From contig JALDNG010000020.1 in NCBI GenBank assembly GCA_024349245.1, positions 770,001 through 834,000 of the forward strand: 64,000 nt of DNA. The letters run 5' to 3'. The translations under genes were made by a program, and so were the position numbers. This DNA is from Neodontobutis hainanensis. Its lineage: Eukaryota; Chordata; Actinopteri; Gobiiformes; Odontobutidae. The notes beneath the pieces are model-generated. The model had not been told where the DNA came from and searched no databases. It saw only the letters and a list, made by a program, of their open reading frames with translations. Shown piece by piece: positions 11,501 through 23,500 of this stretch. How positions within the stretch are numbered: position 1 is the first letter of the stretch; each line of letters opens with the position of its first letter.

Positions 11501-14500
11501 TTCAAATCCCCATTATATTGTAAGCATCATGACAAATTTAATTTTTTCTTTAGTTGTGTTGATGGACAAAGCTGAGTGCATAGAGGGAATCTCTATGTGT
11601 AACTATCCTCGACTGAGACACACTCCATCAGAAATGACCATCATTAACATATTTTGAACTGGAATGTATTTGAGCAGAGACCGTTGACAGCAGAGTAGGG
11701 TTAGTCAGGACTAAAAACTGACCCTAAAAGAGACACTCTATAATTAATTCCCTGTGAATGTGGCAATAATTAGACCTGGGGTTTACTGAAACTGAGTCAG
11801 ATGTCCGATAAGGCTAAAAATATCTCCACCACAAAAGCCATTTAGATCAGGACTCTGATATAAAAGTGCAAATCCTTTGAGATACCAACAAACGCAGAAA
11901 AGGAAATGAAGGCTTTAGCAGGAAGACAATTTGGTTTTCTAGTGTGTAACATTTCTGCAAATCGGAGTATTCACTATTCATAAAAGTATTTTGATGTTTG
12001 AAAATATAAGCTTTTAAAAGGACAAGGCAGGAACAGAAAATCTTTAAGTCATTAAAAAAGTGGATCAGTGATACAGACTAAAGAGGGCCAGCTCCACAAA
12101 TCCAGCCTGGCCAGCCAGACTGCTTTTGTCTCTAGAGGGAGGGAAACTAACTCTGATTGGACCAGGCCAATCCTGGTGGAACTGAGTCTGCAGTCTGCGT
12201 TTGCACCTCAAAGAGAAAGGGCATTTCTTTAAGGACAGCAATGTCCGAATTTTGGCCAGAGATGCCTGATGTTTCAAGAAGTGTGAAAGAAGACATTTTT
12301 GTAAAATTGGAAAAGCCCTCTTTAAACAGAGGAGGTGGCCTCAGATTTGTGTTGCCCACTATTTACACCACTGTTTTGAAACCTAAACCAGAAAAGTTTT
12401 ACAACAACAAGAACAACAACACCTGAAGAGTGTCACTAACGACTCACCTGAGCCTTTAACGACTCTCACATCAGGAGTCACACTGCTCTTTCGGAGCTAA
12501 CGACTATGAGACCAAAACAGCCTGGTCCATCAGGTTTAGTTTCAGGTCAAACACTTCCCTCTAGAGATAAAACTCAGTTCTCTTACCAGTTGAACTCAGA
12601 ATTGAAAGGTCTCTTGGGATAAGAGACAAAAATGTGTTACCTTGAAAACTAAGTACAGATGTTGCTTTAACCTTTTCTTCAAGATGACCTGGATGACTAA
12701 GAACTTTCACAGACAAGTCCCCAAGTCATTAAAAATGTAATAGACAATGGAGAGCAATCATTTTGAATTTCCTTAGTATCATGCAGCCATTGTCACTAAT
12801 GCTTGTTGACTATTTTTTTTCCCAAGAAAGAGTGTTTATAAACAGTGGAAAAAAAATTGTTGATCACAATGCGATTCGATGCGGTTAGTTGTAAGCCGAC
12901 ACAATACGAATCTGTCTCTAATTTTACACGTCTTACCCACAAAAACCGGCACATTTTTGGTTGAAAATTATTAAATGAAGTCTAACATTTGTTGCCATGG
13001 AAACACAAGTTGATATGAGAAATAATATTTTTGATTCCTTTGGACTAAAAGAGTAAAGAAAGAGCTTGGTTGTGATCAAATAAAAGTTAAGTGTTATTGT
13101 ATCTGCCATTTAAGACCCACAAAGCCTGGCACAAGGACAATCAGTTAAGGAGCTGACTTGATTATTTATTGCAGGAAATCCTAGGAACGAAACTGCTCAA
13201 GGACATCCTGTGGCCCGAGAAGAGGAAAATATTACAATGTACAGATGACAAAAAAACATTCAGATTAATTTCCTTTCTTTTTTGGAAATGGAGTCTCTAA
13301 CAGAACAATTCCTCCAACCTGAAGTCATTCTGTAATTTGCCAAGACAAGATGGCCAGGGTACTGGAGAGGAGAATGCGGTCGATAGTTGAACCTCGGATT
13401 CAGGAGGAACAATGCAGTTTTCGTCCCGGTCGTGGAACACTTGACCAGCTCTATACCCTCTCCAGGGTGCTGGAGGGTTTATGGGAGTTTGCCCAACCAG
13501 TCCACAAGCGTTTTGTGGATCTGGAGAAGGCATTCGACTGTGTCCCTCGTGGCGCCCTGTGGGGGGTGCTCTGGGAGTATGGAGTCCGGGGCCCTTTGCT
13601 AAGGGCTGTCCGGTCCCTGTACAACTGGAGCAGGAGCTTGGTTCATTGCCGGCAGTAAGTCAGACCTGTTCCCAGTGCATGTTGGACTCAGGGCTGCCCT
13701 TTGTCACCGGTCCTGTTCATTATCTTTATGGACAGGATTTCTAGGCGCAGCCAGGGGCCGGAGGGAGTCTGGTTTAGGGACCACAGGATCTCGGCTCTGC
13801 TTTTTGCAGATGATGTTGTCCTGTTGGCTCCATCAAACCAGGACCTTCAATGTTCACTGGGGCGGTTTGCAGCCGAGTGTGAAGCGGCTGGGATGAGGAT
13901 CAGCACCTCCAAGTCTGAGACCATGGTTCTCAGTCGGAAAAGGGTGGCTTGTCCCCTTCAGGTTGGTGGAGAGCTCCTGCCTCAAGTGGAGGAGTTTAAG
14001 TATCTCGGGGTCTTGTTCACGAGTGAGGGAAGGAAGGAGCGTGAGATCGACAGACGGATCGATGCAGCTTCTGCAGTAATGCGGTCGATGTACCGGTCTG
14101 TCGTGGTGAAGAAGGAGCTGAGCTGTAAGGCAAAGCTCTCGATTTACCAGTCGATCTACGTTCCTACTCTCACCTATGGTCATGAGCTTTGGGTCATGAC
14201 CGAAAAAACAAGATCCCGGATACAGGCGGCCGAAATGAGCTTTCTCCGCAGAGTGGCGGGGCGCTCCCTTAGAGATAAGGTGAGGAGCTCCGTCACTCGG
14301 GAGGAGCTCAAAGTAGAGCCGCTGCTCCTCCACATCGAGAGGAGCCAGCTGAGGTGGCTGGGGGAGTTGTTTCGGATGCCTCCTGGACACCTCCCTAGGG
14401 AGGTGTTCCGGGCATGTCCCACCGGGAGGAGACCTCGGGGAAGACCTAGGACACGCTGGAGGGACTATGTCTCTCGGCTGGCCTGGGAACGCCTCGGTAT

Positions 14501-17500
14501 CCCACCGGAAGAGCTGGAGGAAGTGTCTGGGGATGGGAAAGTCTGGGCGTCCCTGCTTAGACTGCTGCCCCCGCGACCCGGCCCCGGATAAGCGGTAGAA
14601 GATAGATGGAGGAAGATAGTTACTTCCTTATAGCCAAATATCACAACCACAGTCGCACCAGTAGTTTTACAGACTTAACATCCTCTTCAGTCTCTCAAGG
14701 CACTTGATTAAGACAAAATAAATCATCTGACCAGTAGGGTACTTTGAATGTAATTTAGGCTAAATTCAGATGTCGGTTTCTTTGTGTCCCATTGTCCACA
14801 CGGCTTCCCTTCCCAACCTCCCCGTCACAACCGCGGCCAGAACGACTAGTTTCCTCACCGGTTCTTTCACTAATGTTGGGCAAAGTGTGGGAAAAATGGA
14901 GTGTGCTTTATGCTATGAGAGAGGCACCAGCAAGTCCAAATCCACGCTGTCCAAGTTACACACTCTCACTCTCGCTCATTCTCACTTTCACTCGGCTGAA
15001 AAGACTCTAAAGGTTGATGTTCTCCCTCAGAATCAGAGTCAGCCATTACTAATGCAAAAGCTTCATCACAGGTGTATTCTTTATTTGGCATTTTCGCGTT
15101 TACCAGCTCGCGTGTAGAGACTAGAAACAAACTACAGGGTGTCTGACATCTAGTGGAAGGGAGTGGAAACATAATTTAGCACATAAACCGGAAGTAGCGG
15201 CTGTTCTTCCAGTTAAGATGACGCGTTGCAGCACTATAAGTATAATAATATAATTGAAAGCAGACTAAAAAGGAACTATACTATAAATGGCTTTAAATTA
15301 ATTTAATGGCACTTATAAAACTACAAAAAAAAATAAAAAAAACACATAATGACACTAAAACAAACCAACGGGAATTTTGTCATGAATCGTTTGGTCTTTT
15401 GAAATATAGGTACCCTGAAAAATTTTGGGAAACACTGGCCTAGAACCAGCTACATATGTTACAATTACTATGCCTTTCAAATGCCACAGGTCATATTATC
15501 TCAATATTTAATAGAGTTAAAACCCTTTAATGTAAGACACTTCCTGAAATTATATAAAATCAAGGATGTAACATTGTCTATGGCCTGGAGATGGTTTCCT
15601 TTTATCCACAGCCTAAAAGTAGCCACAAAAGTCCTGTTCATTGTTAACATCTGGCTGTGAAATGATGCACCTTTACATTGTTGTTATAATCTAGTGTGAG
15701 CCGTGGAGGTATGACATGTCTGTGCTGCATTAGTCACAAAACTGTAATCTCAAAGTGTAAATCCCCCGCTCCCTGCACTTCCTCTGTTGTTATTTACAGC
15801 TGCAGCTCATCAGACGCAGGGCGACTCACTGTTTGTTCCTGATATACACATTTAGATAAGACAACAAGTCCTAAGCTTTCATTAACTAAGCACTTAGCTG
15901 GTGAAGCCTAACTGCTCGGATATTTGAAGCAGCTAAATAACAAGGCACTCTACCCACTCACTGACAGCACACACACATGTCTCAGTTACTTTGGTGGCTC
16001 CAATTTAGTTTTTTGTCTTTAGCATCTAATTTTTGAGTTGTCATAACAACCAGACTGTCATTGATAAAGTGCAGAGAAAGTCCTGAAAAATGGCCTCCAA
16101 AAAATGTGCGATCTTATAAAAATCAGCAACTGGCAAAACTAAAAAAAAAATAGCATAAAAGAAAAATCTAATTAATATATTGGTTGCCTTGGAAACATCA
16201 TGCTTTGTCTTTCTGAAAAGCAAAGTTTTTTTTTTGCCATTTGTGTTGTTTTTGACTCACTTCAAAAGGCAGCATCATGTTTCTTTCTGTTTGGCCTTAT
16301 TTTGATCCCAACAAAAGTTGTAAATAAGGGCATTTTCTCACTTGAAAAGCCACACTACAGTCCGCACTAACAACTCACAAATTGTTACGCAGTATTTGTT
16401 AGGTTCAGAAACTTTTGCAAACCATCAGACTTTCCCTGAAAATGAGGGGTGTGCCTCACTGTCTTTTACTGTGCTCAATGAATTGCTCTAAGACTCATAA
16501 AGATTTTTTTATAAGGAGGCATCAGTCGTAGCGCAGCATCAAAAATAGATCCATACAAACGTAAACATCGTAATCTAGAATGTGTTATGAGTGTTTTTCA
16601 ACCTGACCGATATGTGTTTTTCTTCTTTACTTACTTTTTTTGTGTTTTTAATTGACCGTGACTTCCTGCATTTCATCTCTTTTTTTTAATCTATCAGCAA
16701 ACAAACGGTTCAGTTGGCTCCAGACCGAGACCACCTCTTTTTATACCAAACACAAATATCAGTGTAGTCTCTCCCAAAACAATGGCTCTAACCTCAGGTC
16801 ATTCTGTAATTTACAAGACACAATAGTCCATCCTCTTCAGTCTCTCAAGACACTTGATTAAGACAAAATAAATCATCCGACCAGTAGGGTCCTTTGAATG
16901 TAATTTAAGATAAATTCAGATCAGCGTCTGTCTTTTTGTGTCCCATCGTCCAAAAACATAGTAAACAGAATAAGTGGTAAAATAAGAATAAATTAATATA
17001 GATGAGACCTATTATTGCATCCTTAATGATAACAATATCCATATCACCCAAGGCTTTGCATCACCAATATAAGAGTCTTAAACTGTAAAAGTTCTGAAAA
17101 TTATTACCAGACCGTTCAGTTTAGTCCAGATCAAGACCAAAGAGCAGCTGTTTGAACCTAACAAGACTTTTCCAATCATTGTTTTTTAAAGTCTTTGCAC
17201 CCTTTTGCACTTATGCCCGAACGGCTTTGAGGAGGATCTGTCTTTTAATAACACTGCAGTAATAAAGTCGCCCAGGTTTGGCGTCATAAAAAAGTATTTC
17301 CATTCCGTCTCACTCCAAAGCACAATGAAAAGTGGCATGTTTGTTTTTTTCTTCTGACATTTTAACCTCAAAGTGCCTTTTAAGAGAACATTTCTTCAAG
17401 TCCCATGTATGTGCAATAATCAAGTGTCTGGCATAAAATTTTACTCCAAAATCAGTATTTTTATTGTGATTTTATGAAAGCATTTGTTATGTGTTATACT

Positions 17501-20500
17501 CTATTCCTATAGTACCCTATAGCAAACATGCTAACTTATAGCCTACACAAGTTTCATAGAAATGACATCAGGTTTTCACACAACCACAAGAGTCACAGAT
17601 TTAACGCCCAGTTGAGATGTGAGCCGTGTGGTCTGTGTACACACTGTTCTCGTGCATTATAAATATGAATGAGAGTGAAACAAAGGCAGCTGCAGAGCTC
17701 TGAGACATAAGAGGATGTATTATTCTCTTCAACAGAGCCATTTGTCAGAACACAACTGACACTGTTGTCTCAGTCTGACTTTTACTGGGACAGACACTAA
17801 AGCACCATTAAAACCTATTTAATTCCTAGATTTAGTGTACTTTGCAAACAGTATTTTACCTCATCAAGTGTCAAAGACCATAATCAATCAGTGAACCAGA
17901 TTATATAGTCTGGGCCCTCGGATGTTGTTGTGTTCCCCGTTTACAACATTCAAAAGTGTGGTAATCTTAAGCTTCGTAAATGTATTCATTGAAAAAGAAC
18001 TTAAATCATTAATGATACCTCACATTACTTTGATGTTGGCCTCTGGTTTGTGAAGGTGTGTTCAGGTGAGCTGAAATATTAGACCTCTGAGGATTTATTA
18101 TAGTTCAATATGGCAGCCGTCTTTTCAATTTTCAGATTTCAATCGTATAGTCTGAGCAGGGCATTATTCAGAAGTCTTACAGTTAAGAGGCAATGCCAAA
18201 CAACAAAAACTTTAACTTTTTAGTGAGCAAATGTACATATTTAAAATCTGCCTATTTCAAAAAAATTCATTTACAACATGCTGGACACCTTAATAACCAT
18301 TGAACAAACACAAAGCAAATGCAAGTAGCAGCATGAGCCTCTTGCACTGATTAGCGTGACAATAATTGAGCCTTCAAACATTTGTCTAAATTTAAATTAA
18401 AGCCATTTCCAAAAAAAATCTGAAAATCTTCCCCCAATTCCCTCCAATTTGAACCCTTCACTCTAATAGACTGTTAAGTATTTCTCTAAATGTTATTTAA
18501 AGAACTTAACACACAAGAGGCTGAACACAAAGAAGCACTGATGTACTCGACAAATGGAAAACCTCTGGTGGTCCCCCTGCAGTACCTTCACTGCCCACCA
18601 GGGAGCCTCAGACCCCAGTTTGGGAACCACTGGTCTAAAATATAAAGTAAGATGTCAGTTTTCCCTTCTCAAAACCAAAACCATTACAAGGATTATTTGA
18701 CTGTACAGAATAGTGATTAAAAGACACTGCATTAAACTGAATTCTTCAATAGTCTACAGGAACTTTTGACATTTAATATACTGCCTAGTGCTGGTTTGTA
18801 CCTAGTACCAGGCCCACTCGCTCAAACAGTAAGCACTACTCCAAAGTTAGACATTATGATGTTTTATTCATTCTGTGGAACCACTAAAAGGTGCAGGGTT
18901 TAGTCTTCGGGGGTAACACTGTAGCATTTTAGTACATTATACCTCTCCTTTCTTCAGCCTGTGAGCACCTATGGTAGCCCTGCTGAGAAAAAAAACTAAA
19001 ACTGGTGGATATAGCTCAGATTATAAGTACACTTTATAATGTTAGATAAAAGCTCTGGGCTCAGTTTGTTCTCTCTGGGCCGTTTGTAGGAACAGGAAGT
19101 AACTAATGACTCATGAAACTTGAAGTGTCTCTTTTTCCAAGCTGGATAAATACATCCTATTAAGTGGTCATTATTCATTATTGAAATGTAAGTTATGACT
19201 GATGTCTTCCTATTTATTCATTTCAGTGCCACAACATTTTGTGCTTTTCATCTACAATGTGCTTTTACGGTCCATTATAAAGGTATTTGTATTTGTCTTG
19301 CACTTCTTAGACATTGTCACCCTTTCAGGTAACGTTAGTGATAAAAAAAAAACAAGATTGAGATTACATAGGAGTATTTAAACACAAAGATAAGTCCAGG
19401 ACATCTTTGTGTAGACACACTCAGACCAGGACCACAGACTGTGGTCTACACAAAGATGCCTGGAATTCCTTCTAACAGAGCAAATACCTAGATCTGGTTG
19501 CACCTCCACATCCCAGGTGAAGAGTTCATGTTTGGGGAGTAAAAACACGTGTCAGAGCCCTCCTCATTTATCTGCAGCTGTACCTCTTTGTACTAACAGC
19601 TGCGTCAGACAAATACCATGACTTCACTTGAAAAAAATGGGGTGTAGAGCCGCTCCGTTAATGCAAAAAAAAAAAACATCAATTCCTTTTATATACGAGA
19701 TACATTTTGGCAGATAACAGTCCCACGGGGGGCTTATTCCATTTTTATGTCTTTATCCCTTCTGCTCAGACGCCTGCGAATGTCTGTCTCTGATCTAATA
19801 ACAGCACAATGGAGCGTTTAAATGTGTTTTTCTGTCTGAGTTTGTGGCTCAGACTTTAGAGACCGCAGCGTCGGCCTGGTCTCGTACGAGTTGGAGGTCT
19901 GTCTGTTATGGGGCTCTATCAGATTACCTGTAACTCAGCCCCGGGACCAGACCCGCTCCAGACTCATTATGTTTCTGTGATTTATGCACACGTATCTCAG
20001 GAAGTGGGTTCATGAGTCAGTTTGGACCAGATTGTAACCTCTGACTAATGTTATCTTCTCCTAACATATCTGGCATATTTTGAAATGATCAAGCCCTGAA
20101 GTACATTCAGTACATTTTCTTTAGTTTTTGTCTCTTGTGGCGTTTTAAGTTAATTTCTGTTCTACAAATCCATGCCATAAAAACCACACAAAAAAAAAAG
20201 AATCTATATTTAACTAACTGATTGGACCGTAGCTGGCCCCTGTGCTCCTGTCCCGACCCATGGACCTGACCCCAGGTCCTCACTTACTGGAAGAACTGTT
20301 ACTTTCTGATGAAGCTCATTCCGTCCTTGGAGTAAAACCCTTCTTCTGATTTTTTTTTATCAAGAGTAAAGACAATGTTCAATCACAAACAAAATAAGAA
20401 TTCACAATGTTTTCCTCTGAGCATTTCTATATTGTCTGTATTTGGATGGTCTTTGCTGCATCTCACTTTTGTCGCTGTAAAAACACACACAATGCAGTTA

Positions 20501-23500
20501 GAGGTACAGTAGTTGAATTATTCTCAACCATTGAACTGAGGTGAAAGGTATCTGTTAAGTCCAGATCTAGTCTTCATGGAACTGCTTTAACTTCAACTCT
20601 GTTCACACTAACACAAGCTGGAATTTGGGCTGTAAGCCAAGATTTTTATAGAATACCCTCTGGATATGTTGTGGCGTTCTGTGGATACGTCCAGCTGAGA
20701 CAGGACTGAGACTTTTATAAAGCGAGCGTAAGCGTCACAAATTCCTTCTCCATCTCAAACTGTGCCCTGTGAAGACAGAGTCTGATACTTGTGTACGTTT
20801 TGTGTTTGTTGCAGGTGTTTGAGGAGAGCGCTGTGCAGCAGACGTCACTCTCTCTGGATCCTCCTGGTCCTGGTCTTGGTCTGCATTGCTTTCCAGACTT
20901 TTGTCGCCCGTCAGGCCAGGTATTTAAAGAACGTAGACACACTAAACTACACACTGAAAACCCACAAACACTAATAAAGTAAAGATACTTTTGACACTTG
21001 TCACAAACTCATCACAGTTTGTTAGAATCCTTTCACTTTATGACCATTAACATCTCAACTTTCCATTTAAAATCTGATTAAACAAATACTTTTTTACCGT
21101 AAAAGCTGTTAACAGATTAATCTAACCTAAAACAAAATCAGAAATCTATGTCTAAACAAGAGAAAGCATTGTTATTTTGTGCATTTGTGACGCAGCCTCA
21201 GTGTAAACGCGTATCACGTTACTTTTCACCGATTTGTATGAAATATTGATCGATGCGGCTCGTGTTTCTGGGTCATGGCGATGTCTAGACGAAGGCTGAT
21301 TAAAACAGAGACAGGCTTTAAACATATGACATTGAGATAATGGGACTCATGAAGGAAATGATCTAAATGTAATTAAACAATACATTTTTGTTACATCTAA
21401 ATTACCCATAATGACCATTGTTTCTGCTGGAAGCAAACAAACACAATGGTTTGGTCGTGTGGTATTTATAAAATATTACAAGATTTCTTGAATAATCTTC
21501 CTGATTGCTGCTGTCATCTCACATTTGAGCAATGAGTTATACTCTGGTAACGCCAGTCTGACTTAAACTAAATGCTCTGCTGTTTGAGGCTCATCAGTGG
21601 AAATAACATCAGTTGTGGCTTTTCTGTAACAAAGGTAGAAACCCAGTCCAATCTGAGACTTAAAGCCAAACCGGTCCTTCGTAATTAACATGTATAATTA
21701 ATAACCTATACATGTTCGAGGAGACACATAGGTCTGTATTTCTTTAGGTTTTTGAAGCACTTGTAGGCCACTTGTAGAACCCTCCATGTTGGATGAACAA
21801 GCCACATGTATAAGAAATGGATCTAATTAGGACTTTAATCTTGATTCTGGTCAAACTAGTAAAATAATCATCTACTACCAGACTAACATAACTGCCACAT
21901 CTTTGCTCCTTTAACTCATTGTCTTTTTCAGATCCGACAAACAGAGCGGCCTGCCTCACCTTCAGCTCACTGTGAACAAACCACAGCCCTTTTCTCTGGA
22001 GAACATTTTGAGAAACCTGTGGTCGAACACTGCTAATAACATAAAACCTGGACTTAGATCGCTTCACACTGAGAAAATCAACTCCCGGCTTCAAAAAGAA
22101 GACGTCACACGACTATTGAGCCAAATCTCACCGAAACAGAGCAATAAAACTATTATCACAAACCCTAGACACATTTCTGAAAACCAGCAGAGTTCTTCTT
22201 CTTTTGATAAGAAAAAACTCCCAACATTTTTGTCCAAGACTGTTTCTGGAACCTGCAAAGCAAAGACTCATATCGTTTTCTTGAAGACGCACAAAACGGC
22301 GAGCAGCACCATCCTGAACATTTTGTACCGTTTCGGGGAAAGCAGGAACCTGACTTTCGCGCTGCCCTTAAACAAACACAGCCAGTTGTTTTACCCGTTT
22401 TTCTTCGCGTCACATTTTGTGGAAGGAGTGACGAGTCGACAGATCGATGAGTTTCACATTATGTGCAACCACATGAGGTTCAGGAAGTCCCAGGTGAGTC
22501 CACACATGGGTCCAGACTCTGGAGTTCTGGGAATCAATAAAAGTCTGGAACAATAAAAAAAATTTAGGACTAAACCCGGAGCCAAAGCCAGGACAAGTGC
22601 ACCAGGGCTCTGACAGGACTACAGCTAAACCAAGACTAAGGCAGGATTTAAACAAGACTAAAGCAGGTCATAACCAGGACTAAACTAAAAGTAAACCAAG
22701 ACTAAACCTGTATTAAATCTCGGACTAAAGACCAAACCAGGACTAAGCCAGGACTAGAATAACATCGAGACTAGGGCTAAACCAAACTAAATCCTGACTT
22801 AAACAAGACCAAAGTCGGTTTAAATTAGGACTAACACTGGGTCCAAAACAAAGACTAAACAAAGTCTAAACCAGAACTAAACCAGAGCTTAACTTGAGTC
22901 AAACCAAGACTACAATGGTCTAATCAAGGACCATTGTAGCACCTAGACCTGGGCTATACTAGGACTAAACCCAGACTAAAACAAGACCGGACTGGAGTAG
23001 ATATAAACCAGGACCAAATTAAAAATAAACCAGACTTAAACCTGGACACCCATACAACTAAATTTAGGGCTGAACCAAAACTAAACCAGAAATAAGGAGG
23101 AAACCATCTAAATCTAGGACTAAAGCCATGGTAAAGCATAAATCCAGAACTAAATCTGGATCTAGACTAAACACCGTCCAAAACCAGGTTTGCAGGTGAG
23201 TTTAGTGCCGTGTTATTCCGGCTGTAACATAATGTCCAAACCTTTTGCACAGATATTTCTCCAAGACCTGAAACAGTCTAGTGTAAATATTATTTCACGA
23301 TTGTGTCTCTTTATAACGTTTATTCAAGCTGTAATTAAAGGTCATTGTAACCATTCAACATTTTCTTTTCAGAAGATCTTAAGGGATTTGTTTGATGTGG
23401 ACTGAGCAATCACAAAACAATCATCCATTTAACTTTACCCCAGCAATTATTTAAAAGGAAAAAGATAATAAAACAGCATAAATATTAATAAACCCAATCA

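Larger units (their letters stand above)
2514..20814 (+). other. Putative intron 1 of gal3st2-like (18.3 kb)
   Basis: It is bounded by GTAAGT at 2514 and TTTGTTGCAG ending at 20814. It holds the giant minisatellite, SINEs, a LINE and hairpins, described separately. Apart from those I see no coding potential in it. Its existence depends on exon 1 being correctly assigned; if not, this is simply 5' flanking sequence of an exon not yet located. Confidence 0.45.

Noticed and set aside
13854..14390. Minus-strand ORF of 178 codons
   Set aside because: Antisense shadow of the LINE reverse transcriptase region.
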